Source: Kordia sp.
Lineage (GTDB): Bacteria > Bacteroidota > Bacteroidia > Flavobacteriales > Flavobacteriaceae
Direction of reading: 5' to 3'
Assembly (NCBI GenBank): GCA_002733415.1
Contig: NVVR01000020.1
Location: 1 to 58,608 of the forward strand
Length of the DNA: 58,608 nt
Below the pieces are notes generated by a model. The model was given only the letters and a program-made list of their open reading frames with translations, searched no databases and was not told the DNA's origin. Both the position numbers and the translations under genes were made by a program. Every line of letters starts with the position of its first letter. Position 1 is the stretch's first letter. This document shows positions 1 to 11,114 of the stretch, in pieces.

Positions 1-305
1 CTGTACGAAAGCTACTTAGAGATAGGTGGCTTTTGTGTTTATAGCAAGTTAAGTCGGTTGCCATTGCAAATGACAACCTGCATATGGTTTAGATATGCCG
101 CAAACGTGATAGCACAGAATTGCACCCGATGGCGCGGATATGTAAAATAAAAAGAGCAAAGTGCTAGCGCGGAAATGTTTTCCGTGCCGAGTATGAGTAA
201 GGAATATGGTAAAGAAAGCTTTTGCAGCAATGTAGCGGCTTTTTGAGTTTAATAAAGTTGGTTGAGTTATGATAACGCACGGATTTCAAATCCGCGCTAT
301 CGTAT
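1..305 (-). repeat. Dispersed REP-like element, copy A (inverted relative to copy at 27.4 kb)
   Basis: This 5' region holds no credible gene. Read on the minus strand it matches 27443-27899 block by block: a GATAGCGCGGATTTG end, a TCGGCACGGAAA block, a GCGCTAGCACTTT block, a GCGCCATCGGG block, a palindrome around GGTTGCCATTGCAAATG, and a terminal AAGCTACTTAGAGATAGG-like end near base 10. The layout resembles REP-type non-autonomous elements mobilised by RAYT (IS200-like) transposases, but no transposase is visible, so that link is inference. Confidence 0.6.
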
Positions 306-334
306 TAAGCATTATTTTTATTACAATTATAGAA

Positions 335-3166
335 TTATTGAAGTTCCTTTTTTAAGTATTCGGCAGTATAACTATTTTTAACTTTAATAATTTCTTCCGG
401 TGTTCCTTTTGCTAATATAGTCCCTCCATTTTTCCCTCCTTCAGGACCTACATCAATAATATAATCAGCAAGTTTTACCACATCTAAATTGTGTTCAATA
501 ATTACTACAGAATTTCCTTTGTCTACTAATTCATTAATTACATTCATTAATACTCTGATGTCCTCAAAGTGCAATCCTGTTGTAGGTTCGTCTAAAATAT
601 AGAATGTTTTTCCTGTATCTTTTTTTGATAGTTCAGTTGCTAGTTTTACTCTTTGTGCTTCACCTCCGGAAAGGGTAGTGCTTTGTTGTCCTAAAGTGAT
701 GTATCCTAAGCCTACATCTTTAATTGTTTTTAATTTTCTGTGAATTTTAGGAATATTTTCAAAGAAATCTACACTTTCGTTGATGGTCATATTCAATACA
801 TCAGAAATTGTTTTTCCTTTATATCGTATTTCTAGAGTCTCTCTATTGAATCGTTTTCCTAGGCATGTTTCACACTCAACATATACATCTGGAAGAAAAT
901 TCATTTCAATCACACGTAAGCCTCCACCTTGACAAGTTTCACAGCGACCACCTTTTACGTTAAAACTAAAACGACCAGGTTTATAACCACGGATAGCAGC
1001 TTCACTTGTTTTTGCAAATAAACTACGTATTTCACTAAATACACCGGTATAGGTTGCTGGGTTAGAACGCGGGGTTCTTCCAATTGGACTTTGATTGATA
1101 TCTATTACTTTGTCAATATGTTCTAAGCCCTTAATTTTTTTATAAGGCATTGGTTTTTTTACCGCATTGAAAAAATGAGCATTTAAAATAGGGTATAATG
1201 TTTCATTTATTAAGGTAGATTTTCCACTACCTGAGACCCCTGTTACGCAAACTAATTTTCCTAAAGGAATATCAATAGAAACATTTTTTAAGTTATTTCC
1301 AGTAGCTCCAGTTAAGCTTAATTTCTCGCCATTCCCTTTTCGCCTTGTTTTAGGAACAGCTATTTCTTTTTTACCGTTGAGGTATTGAGCGGTTAAGGTA
1401 TTTCCGCTTAATAATTCCTTTGGAGTTCCTTTAGAGATGATTTCTCCACCTTTTTTTCCTGCAAACGGACCAATGTCAATCACATAATCGGATTGCTCTA
1501 TCATGTCTTTGTCGTGCTCAACAACTAAAACAGAATTTCCGAGATCTCTTAATTGTGTTAAGGAATTGATTAATTTTTTATTGTCACGCTGATGTAGTCC
1601 GATACTTGGTTCGTCTAATATATATAATACACCAACCAATTGTGATCCAATTTGGGTAGCTAAACGTATGCGTTGCGCTTCTCCTCCAGATAATGTTTTT
1701 GAACCTCGATCTAAGGCTAAATAATCTAAGCCAACATCTAATAAAAACTGTAAACGAGTACTGATTTCTTTGATGACTTCGGAAGCTATTTGCTGTTGTT
1801 TTTTTGATAAGTGATTATCCAAATCGGCTATCCATAGTGTTAAATCAACAATATCCATTTTAGCTAATTCAGAAATGTTTTTCTCATGAATTTTAAAATG
1901 CAATGATTCTTTTTTTAAACGACTTCCATTACAAACCGAACAATCATTATGGTTCATGTATTCCATGGCCCATCGTTTTAATGAAGATGAATTACTGTCG
2001 TTATACTGAGCGTTTATAAATGCAATGATCCCTTCAAAATCAATTTTGTAATTTCTTGTAACCCCTAAATTTTTTGATTCAACTGAAAATTGTTCATTTC
2101 CACCATGAAGAATTATTTCTAAGGCTTCTTTAGGTATTTTTTTAATAGCGTCCGTGAGTTTAAATTCATAACGTTCCGCAATAGTTTCTAGCTGCTTGAA
2201 CATCCACGAGTTTTTTTCTTCTCCCACAGGAGCAATTCCTCCATTAGCAATCGACTTTTTATTATCAGGGATTATTTTATCTACAGCAACTTCATATAAC
2301 TTACCAATCCCATTACAGTTGTGACATGCTCCTTTAGGAGAGTTAAATGAAAATGAGTTTGGTTCAGGATTTGGGTAGGATATTCCTGATTCAGGACACA
2401 TTAAATCTCTTGAGAAATAGCGTGCTTCTGTTGTATTGTGTTCAATTGTCATCAATACATTTTCACCATGATACATGGCAGTATTGATTGTTTCGCTCAA
2501 TCTTTTTTCATTATCTACTTCATCGGATATTTTTAGACGGTCGATAACAATTTCAATGTCATGCATTTTATATCTATCCAGCTTCATTCCTTTTGTAATG
2601 TCAAGGATTTCTCCATCAACTCTTACTTTTGTGAATCCTTGCTTAGCGATATTTTCAAATAACTCACGGTAATGTCCTTTTCGAGATTTAATAACCGGAG
2701 AAAGGATAACTATTTTTTTATCCGAATAATCAGTTAGTATTAATTTTTTTATCTGATCATCAGAATAACTAACCATTTTCTTACCGGTAACATAACTATG
2801 AGCATCAGAAGCACGAGCATAAAGCAAGCGTAAGAAATCATATATTTCAGTAATGGTACCAACGGTTGATCGTGGGCTTTTACTGGTTGTTTTTTGTTCA
2901 ATAGCAATAACAGGCGATAGTCCGTCAATTTTATCAACATCTGGGCGTTCCAACCCTCCTAAAAACTGACGAGCATAGGCAGAAAACGTTTCAATATACC
3001 GTCGTTGTCCTTCAGCATAAATAGTATCAAAAGCTAAAGACGATTTCCCAGAACCTGATAAACCTGTGATAACAACGAGTTGCTCACGAGGTATTTTTAT
3101 ATCGATGTTTTTTAGGTTATGTGTTCTAGCTCCTTGAACATCTATGTATTCTTGTTTTTTTGACAT
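335..3166 (-). CDS. uvrA: UvrABC system protein A (excinuclease ABC subunit A)
   Basis: Damage-recognition ATPase of nucleotide excision repair, acting as a dimer in the cytoplasm and loading UvrB onto damaged DNA. The 943-residue length fits the family. Two ABC modules are visible: a first Walker A (GLSGSGKS) at about 35-42 and a second (GVSGSGKST) at about 641-649. Two LSGGEAQR signatures are present, each followed by an ILDEP Walker B. Zinc-finger cysteine pairs are seen at about 281 (CHNC), 410 (CSVC), 740 (CETC) and 765 (CETC). The ATG start leads straight into the conserved N-terminus. It appears to be monocistronic, 182 bp from purU. No LexA-like operator was noticed. Confidence 0.98.
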   Translation of the reverse strand: MSKKQEYIDVQGARTHNLKNIDIKIPREQLVVITGLSGSGKSSLAFDTIYAEGQRRYIETFSAYARQFLGGLERPDVDKIDGLSPVIAIEQKTTSKSPRSTVGTITEIYDFLRLLYARASDAHSYVTGKKMVSYSDDQIKKLILTDYSDKKIVILSPVIKSRKGHYRELFENIAKQGFTKVRVDGEILDITKGMKLDRYKMHDIEIVIDRLKISDEVDNEKRLSETINTAMYHGENVLMTIEHNTTEARYFSRDLMCPESGISYPNPEPNSFSFNSPKGACHNCNGIGKLYEVAVDKIIPDNKKSIANGGIAPVGEEKNSWMFKQLETIAERYEFKLTDAIKKIPKEALEIILHGGNEQFSVESKNLGVTRNYKIDFEGIIAFINAQYNDSNSSSLKRWAMEYMNHNDCSVCNGSRLKKESLHFKIHEKNISELAKMDIVDLTLWIADLDNHLSKKQQQIASEVIKEISTRLQFLLDVGLDYLALDRGSKTLSGGEAQRIRLATQIGSQLVGVLYILDEPSIGLHQRDNKKLINSLTQLRDLGNSVLVVEHDKDMIEQSDYVIDIGPFAGKKGGEIISKGTPKELLSGNTLTAQYLNGKKEIAVPKTRRKGNGEKLSLTGATGNNLKNVSIDIPLGKLVCVTGVSGSGKSTLINETLYPILNAHFFNAVKKPMPYKKIKGLEHIDKVIDINQSPIGRTPRSNPATYTGVFSEIRSLFAKTSEAAIRGYKPGRFSFNVKGGRCETCQGGGLRVIEMNFLPDVYVECETCLGKRFNRETLEIRYKGKTISDVLNMTINESVDFFENIPKIHRKLKTIKDVGLGYITLGQQSTTLSGGEAQRVKLATELSKKDTGKTFYILDEPTTGLHFEDIRVLMNVINELVDKGNSVVIIEHNLDVVKLADYIIDVGPEGGKNGGTILAKGTPEEIIKVKNSYTAEYLKKELQ

Positions 3167-3348
3167 TTAATTGATATAATGAATTGCTAATCTAAAATTT
3201 AAGCAAGCAGCAAAGTTACTAATTTCATAGCAGATAGGCTATTAGGTAGATATTAGTTTTTTAACCCCTTTTACTAATTAATCTGAGTAGCATAAAGGAT
3301 AGAAAACACTTTTAATTTTGATTAGTTACTCCCTAATATTTTATGTCA

Positions 3349-4203
3349 TCAAGAAAAAATAATTGTTTTATTATTATGTACCATTGTTTTTTTCTCTAGA
3401 TGCAGTTTGATAGCTCTTGACAATACAATTTTTTCTAAATCACGTCCTTTTAATACCAAGTCATTAATAGTATGTGAATGAGAAACATGTGTAATATCCT
3501 GTTCGATAATTGGTCCTTCATCTAAATCTTCAGTAACATAATGGCTTGTTGCCCCAATAATTTTCACACCTCTTTTAAAAGCTGAATGATATGGTTTGGC
3601 ACCAGCAAAAGCTGGAAGAAAAGAATGATGAATGTTGATGATGTTATTTTGAAATTTTGAAATCAGTTTAGGAGAAATAATTTGCATGTAACGTGCTAAA
3701 ACGATAAAGTCGACATTGTGTTTTGCTAAAAGTTCCAACTGTATTTCTTCAGTATCTCCTTTGTTTTCCTTGGTTACTGGAATATGGTAGTAGTCAATAT
3801 TAAAGTTATTAGCAATAGGTTTTAAATCGATATGATTGCTTATAATAAACGGAATTTCTACATTCAATTCACCTGAACTATAGCGCCCTAATATGTCATA
3901 CAAACAATGATCATATTTAGATACAAACAAAGCCATTTTAGGTTTTTGGTCTGAGGTCTGCATACCCCATGTCATATTAAAAGGTTTGGCAATGGTTTGG
4001 CTAAATTTTTCTTCAAGTTGCTTTAGGGGAATTGAATTTGATTGAAATTTACTCTCTAAACGCATGAAAAATTCATTTTGTTCTTGATCAACATGTTGAT
4101 CAATATAAACGATATTTCCTTGATATTCGTGAATAAAACTGGTCACAGCAGCAATTATTCCTTTTTGATCATTACAATTTATTTGAAGTATAATTTTATA
4201 CAT
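3349..4203 (-). CDS. purU: Formyltetrahydrofolate deformylase
   Basis: Hydrolyses 10-formyl-THF to THF and formate, supplying formate for purine synthesis and balancing one-carbon pools. An N-terminal ACT domain (about 1-85, beginning with an ILQINCNDQKGIIA-type strand) is followed by a formyltransferase domain (about 88-270). The latter carries the NIHHSFLPAF catalytic Asn/His stretch and the EDLDEGPII motif with the conserved Asp. Length (284 aa) is normal for PurU. It lies downstream of the decarboxylase gene on the same strand, but an 80-bp gap with a hairpin suggests separate transcripts. The downstream intergenic region toward uvrA shows no clear terminator. Confidence 0.95.
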   Translation of the reverse strand: MYKIILQINCNDQKGIIAAVTSFIHEYQGNIVYIDQHVDQEQNEFFMRLESKFQSNSIPLKQLEEKFSQTIAKPFNMTWGMQTSDQKPKMALFVSKYDHCLYDILGRYSSGELNVEIPFIISNHIDLKPIANNFNIDYYHIPVTKENKGDTEEIQLELLAKHNVDFIVLARYMQIISPKLISKFQNNIINIHHSFLPAFAGAKPYHSAFKRGVKIIGATSHYVTEDLDEGPIIEQDITHVSHSHTINDLVLKGRDLEKIVLSRAIKLHLEKKTMVHNNKTIIFS

Positions 4204-4232
4204 AGTTCTATAGTATTATGATTCAATTACTG

Positions 4233-4272
4233 AATTTAAGCCTATGATTTTATCATTTCATAAGCTTAAATT
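4233..4272 (-). terminator. Hairpin after the decarboxylase gene
   Basis: AATTTAAGC (4233-4241) pairs with GCTTAAATT (4264-4272) across a loop of 22 bases. It lies in the gap between the decarboxylase stop and the purU start. The stem is AT-rich and the trailing U-tract is weak, so this is a modest terminator candidate. Confidence 0.4.
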
Positions 4273-4283
4273 TAGTTAGTTTT

Positions 4284-5456
4284 TTAAAAATTAGCAGCTA
4301 AAAATTCATCATATATTTCATTAGCATCACTTTTAACTGTTTCATTACTAAGATCCATTTTCATATCTTCAATAAATTCATCAATGCGCAATTTAGTGAT
4401 TCCAGGCATGCATATAATATGCGTAATTTCATTTTCTACGGCAAGTTGATGTTTTTTACAAATCCAATTGCTTGGAGTATCTAATACAACCGTTAAAGCA
4501 TTAGTATTTCTCCATGCATTAACGCCAATTTCTTGAAGCTTTTCCTCTGTATATTGTGCTAGTTCAACACATGAGTTTACACGATTCCTTAAACCGCTTA
4601 TCCCCATGTTTTTTAAAGCATACCATAAAATTAATGGTGTCAACCCATTTCTTGAACCTGTAATTGTAGTGTCTTTAGTACCCACATATGAGATAGAACT
4701 TCCAACTCTGTCCTTATGTTCGTTTTTACATAATACAATACCACACGGAATTGGTGAGCCAATAAACTTATGCCCTGATATTGATATACTGTCAATCCCT
4801 TCTTGAAAATCAAAAGCAGGTCTTGGATTTAAAAAAGGTGCTACAACTCCTAATAAAGCAGCATCACAATGAATGTAATAATCTTTTATGGCTAGTTTTT
4901 TAATGATCAATTTAATTTTATCTAATTGATCTATAGCTTCTTTCATGGTAGTCCCAATATTCAAAAAGAAAATTGCAGGTTTGTGTCTTCTTAAAACAAT
5001 CGATTTTTCTAAATCGTCGTAATCAATTTCTCCGTTTTCTTGTGATCTGATTACAATATTTTGAATATTCAATAAGTGTAAATTCTTTTTTACACTATAA
5101 TGAGTAGATTCTGAATAGTAAACCATTCCGTTAGGGTAGGCTTCTCTAGCTAAATATAATCCGTATAAGTTCCCTTCACTTCCTCCATTGGTAACATATC
5201 CCCATACAGAGTTCTTCTTTGCGCGTAATAAATTTGCGAAAAAATCAATGACTTCAATTTCTATATCCTTAGTATCTAAACCAAGCGTGGAAGGGGTGTA
5301 TGGATCTCCAACATTATTAATTTGTAGATCTAAAAATGGAGCTAATAGTTTAAAGGAAAAGTCATTTGCAAGTGGATACCCTAAATAAGATTTATTGTTT
5401 AATTCTAAACGATTTAATTCGTTAGTTAAGCGATTTTTAATTTCAGTCTTCATCAT
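4284..5456 (-). CDS. hdc: PLP-dependent group II decarboxylase, histidine-decarboxylase-like
   Basis: Probable cytoplasmic pyridoxal-phosphate amino-acid decarboxylase. Closest remembered relatives are the PLP-type bacterial histidine decarboxylases (histamine formation), which share an early YLGYP segment, a TNGGSEGNLYGL cofactor loop, an HCDAALLG segment and the SISGHKFIG motif whose Lys (about residue 230) binds PLP. At 390 aa it is slightly longer than typical enzymes of about 378 aa. Serine or another amino acid could be the true substrate, because this subfamily also contains serine and valine decarboxylases. The Lrp-type regulator diverges 161 bp upstream, which suggests amino-acid-responsive control. 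Two ATGs overlap at the start (MM); either could be used. Confidence 0.85.
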   Translation of the reverse strand: MMKTEIKNRLTNELNRLELNNKSYLGYPLANDFSFKLLAPFLDLQINNVGDPYTPSTLGLDTKDIEIEVIDFFANLLRAKKNSVWGYVTNGGSEGNLYGLYLAREAYPNGMVYYSESTHYSVKKNLHLLNIQNIVIRSQENGEIDYDDLEKSIVLRRHKPAIFFLNIGTTMKEAIDQLDKIKLIIKKLAIKDYYIHCDAALLGVVAPFLNPRPAFDFQEGIDSISISGHKFIGSPIPCGIVLCKNEHKDRVGSSISYVGTKDTTITGSRNGLTPLILWYALKNMGISGLRNRVNSCVELAQYTEEKLQEIGVNAWRNTNALTVVLDTPSNWICKKHQLAVENEITHIICMPGITKLRIDEFIEDMKMDLSNETVKSDANEIYDEFLAANF

Positions 5457-5617
5457 TCAATTTGTTTAATAAAAAGTATAGCGCAAAGGTAGGGTAGTGG
5501 TATTGTTTTTTGAGTATTAATGTTAAGCTAAGAAAATTTTATGGTTTTTGTTTTTTATGAAGAAAAAAATATGGTTATTAGTGTTGTGAATGCTATTTAA
5601 CCAAATATTTTACTGAA

Positions 5618-6076
5618 ATGAAACTTGATGAAACAGATATGAAGCTAATCAATATGCTTCAAGAAGATTGTAAACAGCCTATAAAAAACCTTGCAGCAAA
5701 GTTAAACCTGTCCATAGCACCAGTTCATGAACGGATTAAAAAAATTGAAAAAGCAGGGTTAATAAAACGGTATGTAGCTATTGTTGATTTGGATTTAATC
5801 AATAAACCTTTAATTAATTATTGTAATGTGACTATTGTAAAACATAATAAAGAATTATTTAAAGAATTTGAATTACAAGTTAAAGAAATGGATGAAGTGT
5901 TAGAATGTTATACCGTTTCAGGAAATTATGATTATTTACTCAAGGTGGTTTCTTCTTCAATGCGTGATTACCAGGATTTTGTGCTTAATAAATTATCAAG
6001 TTTAGAAATGATATCTAATATCAATAGTCAGTTCGTCCTAAAGCATGTGAAGTTTACTACTTCTATTAAAGTTTAG
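5618..6076 (+). CDS. Lrp/AsnC-family transcriptional regulator
   Basis: DNA-binding protein of 152 aa with the standard two-part Lrp layout. An N-terminal winged HTH (about 4-60, with IKNLAAKLNLS and VHERIKKIEKAGLIKRY) is joined to a C-terminal RAM ligand-binding domain (about 65-150). Lrp proteins sense amino acids and assemble into dimers and octamers. The divergent arrangement with the histidine-decarboxylase-like gene makes that gene the likeliest target, probably together with its own promoter. The start ATG follows an A-rich leader typical of Bacteroidota. Confidence 0.93.
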   Translation: MKLDETDMKLINMLQEDCKQPIKNLAAKLNLSIAPVHERIKKIEKAGLIKRYVAIVDLDLINKPLINYCNVTIVKHNKELFKEFELQVKEMDEVLECYTVSGNYDYLLKVVSSSMRDYQDFVLNKLSSLEMISNINSQFVLKHVKFTTSIKV

Positions 6077-6200
6077 GGCTTCTTTGATTTTATGAATTTA
6101 AAATTCATTATTCTCATTTACTTTTTCAAATAAAAGATTCTACTTAGATAATTATCAGTGAACATTGAAAATCACTAAGAATTCAGTAAATTGCACAGCT

Positions 6201-6293
6201 TAAAAGCAATTGCTTTTAGTGTATTCGCACTATATATAGTGTGTACTAACATTTTTTTAAAGGAAGACAAGCGAAATTAATCCCACTGGTGGG
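6201..6293. promoter_or_regulatory. Three consecutive palindromes in the icmF leader
   Basis: The 235-bp gap before icmF contains TAAAAGCAATTGCTTTTA (6201-6218, perfect 18-bp palindrome), CACTATATATAGTG (6228-6241) and CCCACTGGTGGG (6282-6293). The last ends 18 bp before the start codon. The first two could be operators or an intrinsic terminator for the Lrp gene. The third belongs to a palindrome found before several other genes in this window. Confidence 0.5.
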
Positions 6294-6311
6294 TAACAAT
6301 ATTTATTATAG

Positions 6312-9300
6312 ATGATACAAGAAACACCCTACAAGCCTAAATATAAAATCCGTATTGTAACTGCCGCAGCCTTATTTGATGGGCATGATGCCGCAATTAA
6401 TATTATGCGACGAATTATTCAAACTACAGGAGTAGAGGTAATTCATTTAGGTCATGATAGAAGTGTTGATGAGGTTGTAAATTGTGCCATTCAAGAAGAT
6501 GCAAATGCTATTGCTATTACTTCTTATCAAGGAGGACACAATGAGTACTTTAAGTACATGCGTGATTTGTTGGTCGAACGTGGTGCAGGACACATTAGAG
6601 TTTTCGGTGGAGGAGGAGGAGTAATCCTTCCGTCTGAAATCAAGGAGTTAATGGATTATGGTATTACGCGTATTTACGCTCCAGATGATGGACGTGAAAT
6701 GGGCTTACAAGGGATGATTAACGACCTAGTTGAACGTTCTGATTATGCTATTGGTGATGTATTGAATAATGAAATAAATCATTTAGCTGATAAAAAGATA
6801 GGGGCAATTGCTCGTATTATTTCATCTGCAGAAAATTTTCCTGAAGTAGCGGCAGCTACCTTAGATAAAATTAAAGAAATAAACAAAGCTTCTAAAACAC
6901 TTGTTTTAGGAATTACGGGTACTGGTGGATCAGGTAAATCTTCTTTAGTAGATGAATTAGTTCGTCGTTTTTTAATCGACTTTCCAGAAAAGACTATCGG
7001 ATTAATTTCTGTAGATCCATCTAAGAGAAAGACCGGAGGAGCCTTGTTAGGAGACCGTATTCGTATGAATGCCATCAATAACGAACGTGTGTATATGCGT
7101 TCATTGGCAACACGTCAATCCAACTTAGCATTATCTAAATATGTAGGTCAGGCTATAGAAGTATTAAAAGCTGCTCAGTTTGATTTAATTATCTTAGAAA
7201 CTTCTGGTATTGGACAATCTGATACTGAAATTATAGAGCATTCAGACACTTCATTGTACGTAATGACTCCAGAATTTGGAGCCGCGACACAATTAGAAAA
7301 AATTGATATGTTAGATTTCGCCGATTTAGTGGCGATAAATAAATTTGATAAACGTGGCGCTTTAGATGCATTGAGAGATGTGAAAAAGCAATACATGCGT
7401 AATAACAATTTATGGGATACGCATATGGATGACATGCCTGTTTTTGGTACTATCGCTTCTCAGTTCAATGACCCTGGAATGAACTCTCTGTACAAAGCTA
7501 TCATGGATAAATTGATAGAAAAATCAGGGGCCGATTTCAAATCATCATTTGAAATCACGAAACAAATGTCTGAGAAGATATTCATAATCCCTCCAAGTAG
7601 AGTTCGTTATTTATCAGAAATAGCAGAAAGCAATAGAGGATATGATGCAAAGGCTAGGACACAAAAAGAAGCAGCGCAGCGATTATATGGTATTTATAAA
7701 ACTATTGAAACAGTAGTTGAAGGAAAAGTAACATTAGATAAATCAGGAATTGACAGTGAATCTATTACTGCAGTTTCTGAAGAAAATAAAGATTTTTTAC
7801 GTTTATTAGTAGCTCAGTTTGATAAAGTTAAAATGGACTTAGATCCTTATAACTGGGAAGTAATAATGGGTTGGGATGAAAAAGTAAATAAATACAAACA
7901 ACCTATTTACTCGTTTAAAGTTCGTGATAAAGTAATTAAAATAGAAACACATTCGCCGTCACTATCGCAAACACAAATTGCAAAGGTAGCTTTACCAAAG
8001 TATACTGCTTGGGGAGATCTTTTATTATGGTGTTTGCAAGAGAATGTACCGGGAGAATTTCCATATACATCAGGATTGTATCCGTTTAAACGTACTGGAG
8101 AAGATCCTTCACGTATGTTCGCAGGAGAAGGTGGACCAGAACGTACCAACAAACGTTTCCATTATGTAAGTGCAGGAATGCCAGCAGCGCGATTGTCTAC
8201 TGCTTTTGATTCGGTGACTTTATATGGTAACGACCCTGGAGTACGCCCTGATATTTATGGTAAAATTGGTAATGCAGGAGTGTCTATTTGTTGTTTAGAT
8301 GATGCGAAGAAATTATATTCAGGTTTTGATTTAGCGGATCCAATGACGTCGGTTTCTATGACGATTAATGGGCCAGCGCCAATGTTGTTAGGATTCTTTA
8401 TGAATGCAGCCATTGATCAACAATGTGAAAAATACATAAAGAAAAACGGTTTAGAAGCTGCCGTTACAGCAAAAATCGAAAAGATATATAAAGCCAAAGG
8501 AATTGCTCGTCCACAATATCAAGGAGTATTACCTGAAGGGAATGATGGTTTAGGGTTATTCTTATTAGGAGTAACTGGTGATCAAGTGTTACCTGCCGAT
8601 GTGTATCAGGAAATTAAAGTATACACCCTAAGTGCTGTTCGTGGAACGGTACAAGCGGATATTTTAAAAGAGGATCAAGCACAAAATACCTGTATTTTCT
8701 CTACAGAATTCGCATTGCGATTAATGGGAGATGTACAAGAGTATTTTATTGAAAAGAAGGTACGTAACTTCTATTCAGTATCTATATCAGGATACCATAT
8801 TGCAGAAGCAGGAGCAAACCCTGTTACGCAATTGGCATTAACACTATCAAACGGATTTACCTATGTAGAATATTACTTAAGTAGAGGGATGGATATTAAT
8901 AAATTCGGACCAAACTTATCATTCTTCTTTTCAAATGGTATCGATCCAGAATATGCCGTAATTGGTCGTGTAGCACGTAAAATTTGGGCGAAAGCAATGA
9001 AGTATAAATACGGAGCTAGTCCACGTGCTCAAATGTTAAAATACCATATTCAAACTTCTGGACGTTCATTACATGCTCAGGAAATTGATTTTAATGATAT
9101 TCGTACGACTTTACAAGCATTGTATGCAATTTACGATAACTGTAACTCATTACATACAAATGCATATGATGAGGCAATTACAACACCTACAGAAGCATCT
9201 GTACGTAGAGCAATGGCAATACAGTTGATTATCAATAAAGAGTTAGGATTAACGAAGAATGAAAACCCTATTCAAGGTTCGTTTATTATTGAAGAATTAA

Positions 9301-9734
9301 CTGATTTAGTTGAAGAAGCAGTATTATTAGAATTTGATCGTATTACAGAACGTGGAGGAGTATTAGGAGCAATGGAAACAATGTACCAACGTTCTAAAAT
9401 ACAAGAAGAGAGTTTGTATTATGAAACCTTAAAGCATAATGGTGAATTCCCAATTATTGGAGTAAATACCTTCTTAAGTAAAGATGGGTCGCCAACAGTA
9501 ACACCTGATGAGGTAATTAGAGCTACTGAAGAGGAAAAGCAATATCAAATTGATATGTTAGGAGATTTACATGATATGCATGACACTGCTAAGATGTTAA
9601 AAGACTTACAAGTTTCAGCTGTAAACAATGAAAATATTTTCGAAAAATTAATGGATGTTTGTAAAGTCGCTTCCTTAGGAGCAATTACAGAATCGTTATT
9701 TGAAGTAGGAGGACAGTATAGGAGGAATATGTAA
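6312..9734 (+). CDS. icmF: Fused B12-dependent acyl-CoA mutase IcmF (isobutyryl-CoA mutase type)
   Basis: Single-chain adenosylcobalamin mutase that interconverts branched and linear short acyl-CoAs, with a built-in G-protein chaperone. Domains in order: B12-binding (about 1-145, LFDGHDAA, the IcmF form of DxHxxG); MeaB/ArgK-like GTPase (about 150-430, P-loop GTGGSGKSS near 203); linker; TIM-barrel mutase (about 560-1080). [17 protein letters not shown] and [19 protein letters not shown] match IcmF rather than methylmalonyl-CoA mutase, whose Tyr/Arg substrate pocket differs. Length of 1140 aa is normal for IcmF. The gene stands alone behind a palindrome-rich leader. A degraded copy of its 3' end follows downstream. 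Confidence 0.93.
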   Translation: MIQETPYKPKYKIRIVTAAALFDGHDAAINIMRRIIQTTGVEVIHLGHDRSVDEVVNCAIQEDANAIAITSYQGGHNEYFKYMRDLLVERGAGHIRVFGGGGGVILPSEIKELMDYGITRIYAPDDGREMGLQGMINDLVERSDYAIGDVLNNEINHLADKKIGAIARIISSAENFPEVAAATLDKIKEINKASKTLVLGITGTGGSGKSSLVDELVRRFLIDFPEKTIGLISVDPSKRKTGGALLGDRIRMNAINNERVYMRSLATRQSNLALSKYVGQAIEVLKAAQFDLIILETSGIGQSDTEIIEHSDTSLYVMTPEFGAATQLEKIDMLDFADLVAINKFDKRGALDALRDVKKQYMRNNNLWDTHMDDMPVFGTIASQFNDPGMNSLYKAIMDKLIEKSGADFKSSFEITKQMSEKIFIIPPSRVRYLSEIAESNRGYDAKARTQKEAAQRLYGIYKTIETVVEGKVTLDKSGIDSESITAVSEENKDFLRLLVAQFDKVKMDLDPYNWEVIMGWDEKVNKYKQPIYSFKVRDKVIKIETHSPSLSQTQIAKVALPKYTAWGDLLLWCLQENVPGEFPYTSGLYPFKRTGEDPSRMFAGEGGPERTNKRFHYVSAGMPAARLSTAFDSVTLYGNDPGVRPDIYGKIGNAGVSICCLDDAKKLYSGFDLADPMTSVSMTINGPAPMLLGFFMNAAIDQQCEKYIKKNGLEAAVTAKIEKIYKAKGIARPQYQGVLPEGNDGLGLFLLGVTGDQVLPADVYQEIKVYTLSAVRGTVQADILKEDQAQNTCIFSTEFALRLMGDVQEYFIEKKVRNFYSVSISGYHIAEAGANPVTQLALTLSNGFTYVEYYLSRGMDINKFGPNLSFFFSNGIDPEYAVIGRVARKIWAKAMKYKYGASPRAQMLKYHIQTSGRSLHAQEIDFNDIRTTLQALYAIYDNCNSLHTNAYDEAITTPTEASVRRAMAIQLIINKELGLTKNENPIQGSFIIEELTDLVEEAVLLEFDRITERGGVLGAMETMYQRSKIQEESLYYETLKHNGEFPIIGVNTFLSKDGSPTVTPDEVIRATEEEKQYQIDMLGDLHDMHDTAKMLKDLQVSAVNNENIFEKLMDVCKVASLGAITESLFEVGGQYRRNM

Positions 9735-9879
9735 GCAGAGAGCCGGTTTTTGCCTTTGCAAAAAGTGTGTCAGTCGTTTATCCCAAAATTTTATGACGAT
9801 AGAAATAAAATATTTTGGGTTTATATGTAGACTGTTTATCTTGAGTTTTTCAACTATCACCCAAGTCAGACTACGTTGA

Positions 9880-10070
9880 ATGATTTATCTTATAATTTTA
9901 AGAAATTTTTCTCTAACGGTATAGATCCACAATATGCAGTAATCAGGCGTGTAGCCCATAAGATAGGAGTATGAATATGTTACTAATCCTATGGCTCAAA
10001 TGTTGAAGTATTATATGTCAAACATCAGGAAATTGATTTTAATGATATTATGCGTTTAATTCTATACTGG
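9880..10070 (+). pseudogene. Decayed icmF duplicate, part 1
   Basis: This stretch aligns with icmF 8915-9100 ([19 protein letters not shown] through [10 protein letters not shown]). Blocks such as ggtatagatcc, caatatgcagtaat, gctcaaatgttgaa and gaaattgattttaatgatat are shared, but indels and stops break the frame. It covers only the mutase-domain segment after about residue 865. The match stops around 10070 and resumes at 11284 with the next part of the same gene, so a methyltransferase-bearing segment of about 1.2 kb appears to interrupt the copy. Confidence 0.8.
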
Positions 10071-10144
10071 TACTTGGCTAGGATAAAGCGGAGGAAGTAG
10101 CACCATTATTTCATCTGAGATGAATTAATTTTTTCTAAATAATT

Positions 10145-10179
10145 AATAACCCCAGACTAAACGATAGTCTGGGGTTATT
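10145..10179. terminator. Strong bidirectional terminator
   Basis: AATAACCCCAGACTA (10145-10159) pairs perfectly with TAGTCTGGGGTTATT (10165-10179), loop of 5 bases, followed by a T-run on the plus strand and preceded by an A-rich tract. It serves the minus-strand methyltransferase gene and any plus-strand readthrough from icmF. Confidence 0.85.
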
Positions 10180-10220
10180 TTTTTGTAGTTTTAAATTGTC
10201 CTAGTAATCAAGTAATCTTT

Positions 10221-11114
10221 TTAATCCGTTTTTTGCCAGAAACTGGTTTGAGTAACATATAAACCCATAGGAGCAAACCCCGTAAAGCGTATTCGTTTAT
10301 ATTTTGAGTCTAAATATATACTTCCCGGCCAATTGTTAGGATGATCAGAATTATCTAATACAATCCAACCACCTTTTTTAAGTTTTGACAGCGACCTTGC
10401 AATGCATTCATTCCGGTTATTGAACTCATTGGCTCCATCTATTAATATCAAATCAAAACTTTCATTGTTCATATTACCAATTAGCTTCCAAGTATCTTCA
10501 TTAGAGCTATTGTGAATGGAAATATTATTTATAGTTTTTTTATCGAATTTAATAGTATCTATATGATTTTTCAACACATCATACCATATCTTCGAATGTT
10601 CAATACTCACAATCTTACATTGTTTTTTTAGAAACCATAATGTCGAATTTCCTGATCCAATTTCTAATACTCTATCACTAGGAGATAATATTTCATTTAA
10701 TTTATTAATGGCTTCAAAAACAATAAATGGTACTGGGGTGCGTAGAATAAAACTTTTCCTAGACTCAATGTATGTACTTATTGCAGAGAAAAGATATTTA
10801 AAAGAGGGTAACTTTGGTGTAAACCCTTCAAAATCCGTAAATCTTAATGAAGATTTAAGTGTATATACATTATTTTTATCTTTCCAAGATACTTTATAAC
10901 GGGCAAATAATTTATCGAAGTAATGTGTGTAAAATGTTTTCGCGGACGCTTTATACAACACTTTGGAATAAAGCCTTTTGTCTTTTGGGTGTACTGAGAT
11001 TTGCATACAAAATAGTTTTTTGATTAAAAATAGTAGTTCAACAATATTTTTGTAATCCCCCTTTATAAAAAAAATCTCTCTCTTAAAGATAATAAAATCC
11101 AGGTTAAATTCCAA
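10221..11114 (-). CDS. Class I SAM-dependent methyltransferase, small-molecule or glycan type
   Basis: The central part (about 135-265) has the Rossmann SAM fold. Motif I is DRVLEIGSGNSTLWFL near residue 145, an acidic strand follows (IVSIEHSKIWYDVL), then FDLILIDGANEFNNR, and the last is KLKKGGWIVLDNSDHPN. The first 36 residues are hydrophobic and poorly methyltransferase-like; Met37 (MQISVHPKDKRL) is an alternative start. The C-terminal region (FTGFAPMGLYVTQTSFW) is typical of methyltransferases linked to surface polysaccharide loci, but no such genes are nearby. It sits inside the decayed icmF copy, which suggests it arrived by insertion. Substrate unknown. Confidence 0.8.
   Translation of the reverse strand: MEFNLDFIIFKREIFFIKGDYKNIVELLFLIKKLFCMQISVHPKDKRLYSKVLYKASAKTFYTHYFDKLFARYKVSWKDKNNVYTLKSSLRFTDFEGFTPKLPSFKYLFSAISTYIESRKSFILRTPVPFIVFEAINKLNEILSPSDRVLEIGSGNSTLWFLKKQCKIVSIEHSKIWYDVLKNHIDTIKFDKKTINNISIHNSSNEDTWKLIGNMNNESFDLILIDGANEFNNRNECIARSLSKLKKGGWIVLDNSDHPNNWPGSIYLDSKYKRIRFTGFAPMGLYVTQTSFWQKTD

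Noticed and set aside
39..230. Minus-strand ORF of 63 codons at the window start
   Set aside because: It lies entirely in the REP-like element, uses Cys- and Tyr-rich translation of repeat DNA, and is not kept in the second copy at 27.4 kb.
241..305. tRNA-like sequence around CGCACGGATTTCAAATCCGCGC
   Set aside because: It is the palindromic end of the REP-like element; no cloverleaf, T-loop or acceptor stem can be drawn.
6077..6311. Cobalamin riboswitch upstream of icmF
   Set aside because: The leader is too short and lacks the B12 box; palindromes only.
6779..8152. Three minus-strand ORFs (63-99 codons) inside icmF
   Set aside because: They are antisense shadows of a highly conserved coding region and show no independent features.
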